Source of the DNA: Intoshia linei | Lineage: Eukaryota > Orthonectida > Rhopaluridae | Direction of reading: 5' to 3' | DNA: 64,000 nt | NCBI GenBank assembly: GCA_001642005.1 | Contig: LWCA01000044.1 | Span: 1 to 64,000 of the forward strand | Part shown: in pieces, positions 39,229-50,436 of the stretch | Numbering within the stretch: position 1 is the first letter of the stretch | Layout: the number at the start of each line of letters is the position of its first letter | Position numbers and translations under genes: made by a program | The notes under the pieces: model-generated | The model's database searches: none | What the model was told of the DNA's origin: nothing | The model's input: the letters and a program-made list of their open reading frames with translations, nothing else

Positions 39229-40378
39229 ATGATTAAAAATAAATATCAATCTGAAAAATTATCATATTGCATTGTATGGACGTCTATTCCAATGTTATCG
39301 TAAATTTATAATAAATTACAGTAGGGAGTCCCTACTATGGACAAATTAAGGGCACCATGTTTTATGTAGTGTAACCATGTATAATATACAAATATTTATA
39401 ATAAATAATAATAATTTACAGTTTAAAATTTAAACCATGTAAATTGCATCGAAACCTTGTCGAACTATGAGTATGATTATAATTTATTTTGAATTTAAAT
39501 GTAGATACATTTTTCCACTAATTGGACATGTTGGAATTTGCAACTCAAAAGGCCAAATTTGTGATTTTGTTGGAGGTGTCAATATAGATAATTTTTCTTT
39601 TGGCAGACCACTAAAGTAATGTAATTGTGACTAATGAAAATTAATTCTAACTCGTATTATTTTTTATAATTTAGATACACCCGATTATATCATGACGAAA
39701 ATGTTAATGCTGAACAATATGACAAGATGATTGACGAGTCAAACATGATTTATGATAAAAAAAACGTTTATTTTATTTATTATTCTTGTTTCTTTTTTCT
39801 TTAATTTGATCGTACCTTGGCAGTAACAACCCAAGGATGAACTCTCGATCGTGTCCATGTGTTAATCTTTTTGAGACAATTCTAATTTTAAAAAATTGGA
39901 AGCAAAAGTTTTAAATTTAAATTCTCTAAAAACTCTATTAGAAATTGGGTGTTTTAACTATAGGAATCTTAATTTTTTAATTAAACGGTAACACAGGTGT
40001 TCATTTTTATATATGTTACCGTCAAAGTGAAAATTCAGGCAATTTGCAAACATTTATTTACATTTGTAAGTAAATGATGTAAATTTAATAGCACAACCTA
40101 TTTACGACAAATTGCTACGATCATGTATGCTACGCTTTAAATTTGCTTGGTTATCAAGATAAAAAATGGACACGAATTCAACTAGCTTTCTTAATGATGC
40201 GGAAATCCCACTACGTCGAGTAATTTTAATTTTAAATAATATATTTTATTTTTAATATAAAAAATTCATGATTTTTTAAATTTTTTTTAGTCAATTTGCG
40301 AAAATTGCGACATATCTACCTTTCTTAATTGTATTAACTTTAATTATTATTACTCTATATTTTGTTACTAAATTTTAA
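39229..40378 (+). CDS. TMEM222: TMEM222 (DUF778) membrane protein
   Basis: Five exons, 39229-39299, 39505-39615, 39675-39765, 40092-40219 and 40291-40378, all join in phase to give 162 residues. Diagnostic segments match the family: YCIVWTSIPMLS then YIFPLIGHVGICNSKGQICD (human: CIVWTPIPVLTW, FPFIGHMGIC), FVGGVNIDNFSFGRPLKYTR, HNLFTTNCYDHVCYALNLL, and a C-terminal helix YLPFLIVLTLIIITLYFV. The CYDHV region corresponds to the conserved NCHSHVA of vertebrates. The protein is predicted to be membrane-bound; its function is not established. The exon 3 donor (GTTTAT) is weak. Its stop is 69 bp from the PIGQ start on the same strand. Confidence 0.93.
39900..40010 (+). repeat. Dispersed dimeric repeat, copy 5 (3' part)
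   Basis: In TMEM222 intron 3: AACTCTATTAGAAATTGGGT, TAGGAATCTTAATTTTTTAA and TTAAACGGTAACACAGGTGT match the right part of the family. Confidence 0.5.
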
Positions 40379-40447
40379 AATTAAAGTTTAATATGAAACA
40401 TGTTTATACCCCGCTATGGTGAATGACGTAATAAACTATATTAATCA

Positions 40448-42419
40448 ATGTATCAAATTTACATATCTTTAACAGTTTTAAATTATATAAATTCTGGTCT
40501 AAATAAAGAGACAATTTTGATTGGATTCTACCGTGAAAATACATTACACATTCTACCCATTCAGTATTCCAATGATCCGTTCTGGAAGAATTTAAATTTA
40601 AAATTTTGTAAAAAATTTAATCAGCACATTAAACTCATCAAAATTAAATTCAAAAATACCAATGAATCGTTTTTGTATGTGAATCATCTAAAATTAAAAA
40701 TTATACTGGAAACCAAATACCCTTTTATCAAAAAAGTACACTATAAAGAAGATAAATTCAACCTCGATTTGTTTTCCGATTACAGCACAAATATTTTTGT
40801 TTATCGTGAAAGTATATTTTTGAATAGATTCAAAATATTCAATTGCCCAAAACACCATTCTGATCAATGTTTAGAAATTTATTTAAAAGAATTTAATTAT
40901 CTTTCATTTTTTCTTTTTAAATATTTTAAAATTAATATAAACAAATTGAATGATTCGAATGGCGAAAAATCAAAGCAAGAACAAACTGCTGCTAAAATGC
41001 AAACACCTTCCAAAAAAGAAAATGTTTTAACAATTTTGAATGGGTATGATATTATGAATTTAAAATTAATAAGTAATAAAATGACTCATTTAGAATTTCA
41101 AAGTTTTTTTATTCCTTTACGCACAATTACAATTTGTATGTTCAATTCAACAAATGTACATGTTTTGTAGAGTAAAAATGTTTGTTTCCTAATAAAAAAA
41201 CTTTTAGACGATTGAACATAATTCTACAAATATCTATTGATATTTTTTTCGGATCATTATTTTATATTTTGCTCAGTTATTCAAATTACGAAAAATACAT
41301 TTTTTCTAATCTTTACACCTCAATGCAGGTACATTTGTGTAGTTTCTTTTTATTTGCATTTTTTTAGATTTTAGAATATTACATTATTAAAGTTGTCGAT
41401 AATATCATCAAATCGGATCAAATTGCTGGCTTGAAATTAAATTCAGAGTTGACTCATTTTTTTGGGATTATCACAAAATATCAAATTGGATTTCAAAATT
41501 GTGTTAACATTTTTTCCTCAATTTCATTTTTGTTTAGATATTTATGTTAATACGCTGTACTATTTTGTCAATTATTTTAAATATCTTTCGCTATCATGTA
41601 ATTATTTTACAAAAAATATACACACATAAAATGTATCATTTTTATGTATATTTAGGCTTTATTGGACTAAGTTTTTATGTTAGTCTTTGGAGGGACGTCA
41701 TATCTTTGGCGTTTTTTTCTATCAACTCTCTTTATTTCATCATGTGCATGTATTTTTTCTTCAATATTGAATTTTAATTTTAATTTTAGGATATATTATT
41801 GTTTTATCAAGACAATGCAACACATGTGTTTATTATTTCTCGGTAAGAAACGTAATCCTTTGAGAAATCGAGTAGATTCTCTAGAAAGTTCGCAGTATAA
41901 ATTATTGATGGGAACTCTAATTTTTACAATTTCATTATTTTTGATTCCAACCATTGTTGTTTTTTATGTACTCGTTATTTTTGTAATTTTTTTTATTTAC
42001 CTTTAATTGTTGATTAATATTTTAGGCAAGATTGTATTTTTTAATAATTGATTCACAGATTTTATTGGCTATAGAAAAACTGCTTAGAAGAATTAAAATT
42101 GGAAATATTGTTCTGTACATTTTTTCGCCCAATTATTTAAATGGTAATTTTTATTTATTTCTAATGTTTTTTAATTTCACTTAATTTTTATTTTTAAGGA
42201 AAATTTGTTCTCAGAAATAAAAGTTTCAGTCAAGATTTACGCATTTACGAAATTATTGTTTTTTATTGTTTATTATTAATATATTTTGTTTAGAATCAAA
42301 AACCATCTTTTCTTAGTATTGTTAGGCATAAAAAGAAAAATATATTGACCAAGTTAGCTAGTTGTATTTTTAGTATGCTTACTGGAAAACCTTTGCATCG
42401 ATTAAATTATTATACTTGA
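40448..42419 (+). CDS. PIGQ: PIG-Q / GPI1, GPI-GlcNAc transferase subunit
   Basis: Eight exons (40448-41166, 41208-41328, 41368-41502, 41538-41749, 41790-41982, 42026-42143, 42199-42257, 42294-42419) join in phase for 560 residues. Six of the seven introns are 35-43 nt and one is 55 nt. Recognition rests on the Gpi1 core: GLKLNSELTHFFGIITKYQI and LFLGKKRNPLRNRVDSLE then LLMGTLIFTISLFLIPTIV (human: LFRGKKWNVLRQRVDSC, LFIGTLLFTILLFLLPTT). The protein is a multi-pass ER subunit of the complex that transfers GlcNAc to phosphatidylinositol, the first step of GPI-anchor synthesis. The N-terminal 240 residues are poorly conserved and Lys/Asn-rich, as is usual for the soluble part. The C-terminus is shorter than the mammalian tail. 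Confidence 0.93.
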
Positions 42420-42559
42420 TTTATATTTATTACGATTAAAGGTCCCGTTGTTATATATGGGTTGTTGAATTGACTATACTTTTTTTATTTCAAAATGAGA
42501 ATAACAAAATTCAAAATGATATATTTTTAATATATTGAAATTTTAAAAGGTTTAAAAAA

Positions 42560-43500
42560 TGGAATGATAAATATCACAATTGTAAAGTAATTCTAAGAAC
42601 TTGTACCATTCGTCTCAAATTTAATTTAATTATTAAAAATTGCAGTTTTCCAACATCTCAATAATCTTGTATACACTTTAAAATCTATCAGACATTAACC
42701 TCAAAATGCATATAATTTCGTAAATAAAGAGAAAAGAAATTTTACTTTAAGGTTACTTGAATTACAATCTCAAAATTCAAATATAGTTTTCATGGATGAA
42801 ACTAATTTTAATTTACTTATTTCAAGAAAAGAAGGTATATCGCTACGCGGTGAGCGCACTTCAGTGGACAACAATATGGATAGTATATTATAAATTCCAA
42901 AATTTGCTGAACATACATTTTTAAGGCTTAGACCATACAGCCCTATGCTCGACCCAATTGAGACTGAGGTCAAATAAACAGATCAATTGCAGTTCGCCTT
43001 GGTGAGGTATTACATTGACAAGAAAAGTTATCTATGACTTAATCAAAAGTACGTTCTCTATATCAGTTCATGAGAGAATCTATGAATTAAATTAATATAT
43101 CTACTACTGTCTTTTCTCGATTATAAGTTTTCTTATATTTCAGAGTAGAAGGGAAAATGCTTATAATCAAAAACAAGCAGACTTTTAAGCAGACCTTGAA
43201 AAATATAAAAAATACACTAAAAGTTTTTTTCTAATTAGTATAAACTTATAAATTAGACATTCTATTGTATGAAGGAAGTTATTTTTTAGAAATAAATTGA
43301 TATGTTGTCTATTTTTTTATTTAAAGTTCTTTCTTTAGAACAAGCAGAAACTGCTTATATTCAAATTTTATTTAGTTAAAAATTTCACTGAAAAATTTGT
43401 ATTTCAAGGGTCTGATTATAATCGAGAAAAGACAGTAGTATCAATTTTATTGCTAGTATGAGCAGATACATATACCATCACTACAATTGGAAGACAACAT
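42560..43500 (+). pseudogene. Tc1/IS630-type DDE transposase relic, split by a MITE
   Basis: On the plus strand, frames read LRLLELQSQNSNIVFMDETN, FNLLISRKEGISLRGERTS and FLRLRPYSPMLDPIETEVK, in the order of the catalytic core (DE-T-F, then PYSP-L-PIE) of Tc1/IS630-family transposases. Stops interrupt it. The C-terminal RYIYHHYNWKTTS is separated from the rest by the 335-bp MITE at 43104-43438. It starts shortly after the PIGQ stop. The element's own ends were not found. Confidence 0.7.
43104..43438. repeat. TA-flanked MITE inserted in a transposase relic
   Basis: Inverted ends are CTACTGTCTTTTCTCGATTA at both sides, matching perfectly for about 23 bp, with TA on each flank (43102-43103, 43439-43440). 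Perfect ends imply a recent insertion. Inner part repeats AACAAGCAGA in both halves. Non-coding. Confidence 0.88.
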
Positions 43501-43858
43501 CTTAATTAATAAATATTTATTGTTAAAAAAATTTATCATTTTGAAATTTAATATTATGGTTTTGAAGTTTACTAATCTCAATATGAATTTTGTTATTATC
43601 ATTTTGAAATTAAACAGGTATAATATAATCAATCTTTCTACAAAAAAAGTATTGGTACATTGTGATGTATTACAGCGAAACTTGTTTAAGTACAAGTGAA
43701 AAATTCGTGAAAATTTGCAATTGTAGAGGCAATTTATAGGTGATAGGCTATCACTTATAGCACATGATAAATAACAATAGAAAGGTTGTAAAATTAAATT
43801 TTTTATGATAAATTGTAAAATACAATTTGCAATCTATTTTGTATGTATCAATTATGTC

Positions 43859-44229
43859 TATGGGCGGATTCAAGGGGGTGCAGAAGGTGCAGTTGCACCC
43901 TACATTTTTAGTTAATGTTTTATAATGTTGATTAATGAATTTACAATACTTCATCCAAGAAGACTGGACCTAATTGATTTAGGATTATTTAATGAACAAA
44001 ATTAATTTTTTTTTTTGTGCTGATCATTTTTTTATTTTTGCGAAAAAATACAAATTTGGAAATAATTGTATAACAACCTTTAAATGAAATTAAAAGAGAC
44101 GCTTTAAAATCAAACTAGACGCCTTGATATTAAAAGAGACGCCCTAAATATTTTTTCGTCTTCGGCGAAGTTAAATATATTGCTCTCTTCGCTCGCACCC
44201 CATTAACTAGCCTCTTGAGTCCGCCCTAG
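43859..44229. repeat. MITE with GGGCGGATTCAAG ends
   Basis: Left end TATGGGCGGATTCAAGGGGG and inverted right end TAGGGCGGACTCAAGAGGCT form an imperfect pair. Both are followed inward by GTGCA/GTGCG-containing sequence. TSD not clear, so the superfamily is uncertain. A CTTCGGCGAAG hairpin lies near 44160. Confidence 0.6.
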
Positions 44230-44807
44230 ATGTTATATCATTTATTGATATGATATCCAAATATATATGGATTTCAAATTAGTCGGTTCAATTGTATAAC
44301 AAAATGTTAAATAATATAACTTTAATTTAAACAATATTACAATTAACCAGTCACTGTATAGATTGTATAAAAATTTTAAGGCGTAATACTTTCGAATTAA
44401 CCAGGATAATTTTTACTTGCACTTCAACGAGTTTCACGTTATTTAATTATTATTTACGATTAAAATTATCTCTATTTAGTCGCGTTTAAAAAAACCAAGA
44501 CATAATATTTTCTATTATTTTTCATATAGTCGTCAATAACCGTGTGAGTTCCACTGGTCGCACTGATTAGAAAATGTACATTTATGTTACTTTTTTTCGT
44601 CATTCGTGTTTGTAATAATTACATATTGAAAATCGCAAATTGTTGCAATTTGAATTACTAAACTTAAATAATACTATTATTCATTGATAAGTTTATTTTA
44701 CATTTATTACAACTCTATTCCATTTTCCGTAATTAAAAGGAGTTTCATTAAACTAAATAAATAATTATTAATTTTATATATTTTAAAATGTCAATTAATA
44801 TTAAACG

Positions 44808-45185
44808 TAGTGGGTCCTAACGGTGCGCCGCAACACTCTAGTATGCCACAAGACAAAATTAGGTGCGTCACGAGATTTTTAACTAATTTCAAAAATTGAA
44901 TAAAATTTACAAAAAAAATAATAAAATAATACCAAATGCAGGATGGTTAATTTAAATTTATACACTTCAACAAATAAATTACTCAACGTTTCATAAAGTC
45001 ATTTTAATAATGTTTAAGCATCTGGGTCTGCATTTTTTATAGGAGAACATTCAAGCAAAATCCATTCAAATTTTTCGGGAAAATCGATTTGATGTGTTAA
45101 GAGTTTTTTTACCATATTGGGTGTCCCGTCAAGTATTTCATTAATTTTGAGTGCGCTTCAACATTAAAAAATTTGGGAACCACTG
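44808..45185. repeat. Old hAT-type MITE
   Basis: Left end TAGTGGGTCCTAACGGTGCG, right end inverted CAGTGGTTCCCAAATTTTTT. Flanks ATTAAACG (44800-44807) and ATCTAACG (45186-45193) agree at 6 of 8 bases. The CGCCGCAACACT and GAGTGCGCTTCAACATT patches near the ends are related inversely. Non-coding. Confidence 0.7.
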
Positions 45186-45379
45186 ATCTAACGAAAAAAT
45201 TTAACTTGAGAATTTACATAGTGAACCCAAACCGCCATGCTCGAGATACCCAGAATCAAATATTTTTAAATGTGCTGAATCTAGTAATTGTAATTATAAT
45301 TAATGTATTATTCCTTTAATTATAATTATAAACACCTAATGTATGTAAGCCTAATAAGTGTGATACCGTGAAATTAAAA

Positions 45380-45510
45380 AATTAAGAGTCGTAGAATTCA
45401 AAAACCATTTCTAATACAGTTGTCTAGAATGATGTTTTGTATCACTTATCATATTTTCAGAAATGGAGTGTTTCATTGTCAAAAAACAATCTACACTTTT
45501 AAAGTAACTA
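45380..45510 (-). repeat. Dispersed dimeric repeat, copy 6
   Basis: Reverse-oriented: CCATTTCTAATACAGTTGTC, then ATGATGTTTTGTATCACTTA and TTTCAGAAATGGAGTGTTTC. It is followed at 45518 by the TGGCGTGGAAAGCCATCAGT motif family. Confidence 0.5.
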
Positions 45511-45684
45511 TTGGACAAATGGCGTGGAAAGCCATCAGTTAGGCCCGGGATAGATAGAAATTATAGGCACCACATAAAAAATTTAAATTTAAAAAATTAA
45601 AATATAAACCCAAAATTAATATGTAACCTATTAAATTGATAATTTTCCATTGTGAAACTAAATTTATCAAACAAAAGTGGTTTT

Positions 45685-48600
45685 TCATTGATGAGAATTT
45701 GTCGTATAAGGTCTAAATAAGAATAAAGACCATAAAAAAATTAATTTACAGCAACTTGTAATCATTTTGTATTGTTTTTTAGATACACATAATTTTTGTA
45801 AAAATTCTACATATTTATTAAAAATATGAATTAAATCTACTCCTTTAATTTCCATTACAGTTGAATTCAGGATTGTTATTCCCAACTAAAATAATTAAAT
45901 TTAAAATTTGATTAAAAATAACCTTTGAAACTTTTTCATTGTTTTCATTAATTATATTAAATAATAATTCCAGAATAAATCTAATCAATTTTTATTAAAA
46001 TTAATAAATTTTTCAATGTACAGTCAAACCTCTCAATACCGCCATTGCGCCATACATATAGTGGCGGTATTGAGAGGTATGACTGTACGCTGTACAATGT
46101 TGCACAGATCCGAACTCACCGTACCGAAATCAATTTTCGGGTCTTTTAGTCTTTTACAAAATTTTAGTTAAATGAGGACGTTTATAAATATTAAAAAAAA
46201 TATTTTTGAATATTATAACTATTTTGCGTTTTAAATTTAACTAAACGTCCAGAGTCGTGGAGCGATGATTAGGGTTATATTATGAATCATTGTTTGCTAA
46301 ATAATTTTTACGTTTCTACATGTGATTTTCGAGGTGCTCGATCACGGTAGGTTCGGTTCTGATATGAATTGACTAACAATAATGAATATACCTTTTATCA
46401 AATTGAACATAAGTGTTAATGAGATTCTTAATAAAAATTAGAATTTGAATCAGATTTTCTTGGTCCACCTTGTCAAGAATGTACAATAGTTCTAAAATAT
46501 AATGATAAATATTCATTGATTTGAATTATATTAATAATGTACATATATACTGTAATTGACGTAATAATTGTTATATATTAATAATTGATATAATAATGTA
46601 GTTGAAGCTATGTATGTTATATACCAGGCATTATCAATCCTTTCTTACTGTCTACCCTATGATGATATTGAAAAAAACCTGTGGACCAAAAAAAATTATA
46701 TACATTACATCCTTTACTTATATAAAATTTTATGTGTTTGTGTTACCATTTATTTAAAAAAATTACAATTGGCAATAATGTTTTTCAAGAGTGATACATC
46801 GAAAATGTCATTTACCGAAATTGAGTTCAATTCAGTGTAAAAAACCTAATTTCAACTTATGTTACGAATAAAATTTACTTTTTAACTATTTTTAAAAAAG
46901 GGGTAATTTGTGTTTTTGATCATGTAAATGTACGTTTCTGAGACTGACATTTACAACAATGTGAATGATTTTAAAACGCGTCCCAGAATTTATGTTTTTA
47001 AGATTCTAGGCTGATATTGTTTTTAAAAAAAAAAGAAATTTGGTTTTTGCCCTGGAGGCCTAAATTTCGGAAAATGAAACTTGCCTTAAAACATCACTCT
47101 CATCAAAAACTGTATTAAAAAGTGGCTTTTTTAATTCTAGGACTGTTCATTTATTTAAATAAACGTAAAACACAGACACATACCCACCAACACAGACATC
47201 CAATTTTATATAAGTAAAGAATTATACAAAAAGTTGTTACAACGTTTTCGCCGTGGACTCCATGAACCCTAAAAAATAGTAAAATATGAATCCATTGAGT
47301 AATCACATGACAAAAGAACAAATATTTATGGTCTCTAATGATATCAATAATCTAAAATGTTTTTATTGATCCAGAACGCTACGTGGTCCATATGGACAGT
47401 ATGGGTAACGATCTCTGAATTAGTCTATTAATAATAATACCAGTATAATGCTGAAAGATTTCACGTATCAATTGATCAGTTTCAGGGTTTGATTCAAAGC
47501 ATAAATGAATACAATATAATTTATTAAATGTAGTCAATAATTGCAAATAAATGCTTTTAGCTAAAACACATTCAACCTGAAATAAACGGGTAATTGTATT
47601 ATAAATTTCTTTGCTTTTTTCAGATAAACATTTTATCACACAATGTAAATATTCTGGATAGTTTTTCCATTTTTCATTTTTTGATTGGATATGAATAGAG
47701 TACTGAAGATGAACAAAATAATTTACACAATTGGGAATAGATTTTAACAAAATTAAAATATTGTCAATTTTTTTATTTTCCTTTTTATTTAGCTGTTTGA
47801 TGAGACATAGAGATAAATCAATCATGTTAAATAATTGACAAAATATTCTAAATAAGTTTTAGTTTAATATATTAGTTTTATAACTTTGAATTTATTTCCA
47901 GTTTTTTTTCAAATTTGTTAAACATGACAAATGGAACCAAAATAAATCCATCAAATAAATCGGTTATATGTTGTCTAAATAGTTTTATCAATAGAGTTTT
48001 AAAAAGAAAGTTTAAACTTTAAATTGATCTAGTATAGATAGTATATAACATGGCGTATAATTAAAATGGCAAAATATAACAAAATGCATCAGTATTTTTA
48101 TGTTGAGTTAAACGTACGTTTTAAAAAATTAATAGACCAGATAAAATTCAATATCGGTAATAGTTTGGTAGTCAATAATTTATATGTAGAGTATTTTAGC
48201 TTTGTTTAGAAAATAAATTATTTACGCTAATAAAAATCACATTTTTGTTTTTGCCCATGAAACTCTGTTTATAAATTTTAATTTGCTCGTGTATTGTATC
48301 GGTTAACATAAATAAATGGAAAATACCCATTAGAATTATTTCCAATGTCCAATACTTTGACAATTATAGTAAAAAATAGCTTTGTCTCGTTGATGTAGCA
48401 ATGTTTGCATAATTTAATGGACTAATTTAATAATGTATTATTGAAAACATAGAATTACACTGTATAAATGATATAAACAAATTTCCACAAATCCAATTTC
48501 GCTATCAATATATTCTGTTTCTTTTTTTGAATCTATAAAATTAATAAAATGTAGAAATAAATCAACATTTTTATTAAATTTATCAACAAATTTATTGGAG

Positions 48601-49392
48601 TTTTCCTAAATTATATAATTACAAAAAACAATTTTTTTGGACAAAACTTTTATATTTAAAAAAAAAGTAATTCATGATTTTAATCATGAAGATATAAGTT
48701 TCAAAGATTGAGATTTACGGTAATGAAACATTACTAATGTTAATGATTTAAAAAACTTTTTGGAATTTATGTTTTTTTTAAATTGTAGGACTTTATTTTA
48801 ATTATAAAAAGGGTAATTTTGGTTTTTAACCCTGAAGGACTCAATTGCTGAAATTTTAATTTGCGATAAAACATCACACTGAAAAGACTGTATTAGAAAA
48901 TGAGTTTTATTTAATTCTAGGAATCTTAATTTTTAATTAAACTCTAACACAGATTTTCATTTTTGGATAAGTAAAGAATTGTGACAATTAGGGCAAGTCA
49001 AATGATTGAAATTCTAATTTTGATATGTTAATAATAATCAACATAACATTACAATCGTTATAATACCAATATTATGCATATTAATTGGCCAATTAAAATA
49101 ATTATTTATTTATTTTTTTTTAATTAAATTATAATTTAAAAAATTTTAATATAACGTAACACGTGAAAATGAAATGATAAAAATTTATATTTAGAATTCA
49201 ATGTATAATGTACCTCATCAAATATATTTTGAATATAAAGTTTAAATTTTGATATAATTTTGTTTGAATCTTTTAGTGGTTGAACTTGTTTAAGTTCATA
49301 TATCATTTTGAAAATGTCAACTTCATCATAAAGACTTGAATTATTAATCATGTATTTTGACAACAAAACATCAATTAAATAATACTAAACAT
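45685..49392 (-). CDS. Minus-strand exons of uncertain gene (STK36 C-terminus or separate gene)
   Basis: Spliceable coding segments lie in order on the minus strand: 49392-49213 (YYLIDVLLSKYMINNSSLYD, between TTTAG and G|GTACAT), about 48608-48440 (NSNKFVDKFNKNVDLFLHFI), about 47846-47379 (FCQLFNMIDLSLCLIKQLNK, ending SLPILSIWTT and a stop), and about 45883-45685 (LGITILNSTVMEIKGVDLIH). All are helical, Leu/Ile/Lys/Asn-rich, like HEAT/ARM repeats, and resemble the style of the C-terminal exons of STK36 just upstream. Phases between them could not all be reconciled, and an in-frame stop near 50437 separates them from the STK36 exons. The stop at 47379 would isolate the last segment. I cannot name a function. 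Confidence 0.4.
46021..46085. repeat. 65-bp palindromic MITE (pogo/Tigger-like)
   Basis: CAGTCAAACCTCTCAATACC at the left pairs with GGTATTGAGAGGTATGACTG at the right, nearly perfect over about 28 bp per arm, separated by a few bases. TA flanks both ends (46019-46020, 46086-46087). It is one of the smallest possible foldback MITEs and shares its CTCTCAATACCGCC end with the 606-bp element at 3173. Confidence 0.9.
46890..47205 (+). repeat. Dispersed dimeric repeat, copy 7
   Basis: Both halves are clear. First: GTGTTTTTGATCATGTAAAT, TTTCTGAGACTGACATTTAC. Second: TTTGGTTTTTGCCCTGGAGG, TTAAAACATCACTCTCATCA, then TTTAAATAAACGTAAAACAC. Confidence 0.65.
48660..48985 (+). repeat. Dispersed dimeric repeat, copy 8
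   Basis: First half: ATTTTAATCATGAAGATATA and AAAGATTGAGATTTACGGTA. Second half: GGTTTTTAACCCTGAAGGAC, GCGATAAAACATCACACTGA, then AATTAAACTCTAACACAGAT. Lies between minus-strand exons, probably intronic. Confidence 0.65.
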
Positions 49393-49621
49393 TTCAACAA
49401 ATTAAATATGTTATTAATTATCAATTATTATTATCATATTTTAATAAATATTATACCGAATTATTATCCAATGTTAGATTATTGTATATTTTTATTAATT
49501 TATTAATGTTTTTTGGAAATTTTAAACTAAATTAAGTTATTTTTCATAAGCAATGACTATAAAATGTGTATATTATACATATATCAGGACTGTGGATATC
49601 CAGCAGTAGCTCCGGTTAACC

Positions 49622-50336
49622 CAGTGATTCCCCTCCTGTGGGTATTTACCCACTAGTGGGTAATCGTGAAATTTGTTCCAACAAATATGCATTTTTTTGA
49701 TTTTTTTGTATCGCATGCACACTGTGCATTATTAAATGCATTGCACAGTAACGTATAAAATATAATTTTTCCCATTAAGTCCTTCAGGGTCAAAAACACC
49801 ATTTCCCCTTTATTTTACTATTTTGTAAAGTTAGTCTTTTAAAAAATTTTAATTAAAGTTTACTACAGTGGTCGCTCCCTAAATTAAACAGTATCTAAAT
49901 ACACTCAGCGATTACTGTACATGGTAAGAATATACATTCCCGCTCTTGAACATAAACACAATTTATTGTTATTTTTCTCATAAATTTGTTGTAATTTAAT
50001 TAATTTTATATATATATGTAATTTAAGAAATTTATAAGAAAATGCGAGTTCTTCAATTTGAACAATTCCTTTATTTTAAAATTTTGATTTTTCTCATAAA
50101 TTTCACAATAAATATAGTATGAAATAATTAACTACAGTGTTCAATCTCTAAAACTTGAACACCATCCATTTTTTTGCAGTTAGTGTTCAATTTAGAGAGC
50201 GATCACTGTATTAAAAAATTTATATGGCTTATTCTAAAAACCTGACCATCCAAAATGCATTTAAACAACATAGTGGGTAATATCAAATAAAGTACTATAA
50301 TATGGGTAATGTAATAAAAAAGGTTGGGAAATACTG
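49622..50336. repeat. hAT-type MITE carrying a nested MITE
   Basis: Left end CAGTGATTCCCCTCCTGTGG, right end inverted CAGTATTTCCCAACCTTTTT. Flanks GGTTAACC (49614-49621) and GGTTAATC (50337-50344) agree at 7 of 8 bases. Its middle is interrupted by the TA-flanked element 49866-50208. Without that insert the host element would be about 370 bp, like the other hAT MITEs here. Confidence 0.8.
49866..50208. repeat. TA-flanked MITE nested inside a hAT MITE
   Basis: Left CAGTGGTCGCTCCCTAAATT, right inverted CAGTGATCGCTCTCTAAATT, TA on both sides (49864-49865, 50209-50210). The right part also contains the related CAGTGTTCAATCTCTAAAAC and its inverse (50138-50190), an inner foldback. Tc1/pogo-like by its TA duplication. 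Confidence 0.85.
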
Positions 50337-50436
50337 GGTTAATCAGTCCACTCATGTTAATAAACCGGCACATTTCGGATTTTGATATATCCATGGTCCT
50401 TTATTTTAAAATACAAATTTATATATCCTTATTACT

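Noticed and set aside
41576-41656. A 58-nt intron in PIGQ with GTAATT and TTTAG ends
   Set aside because: Removing it breaks the reading frame, while leaving it keeps phase with both neighbouring exons.
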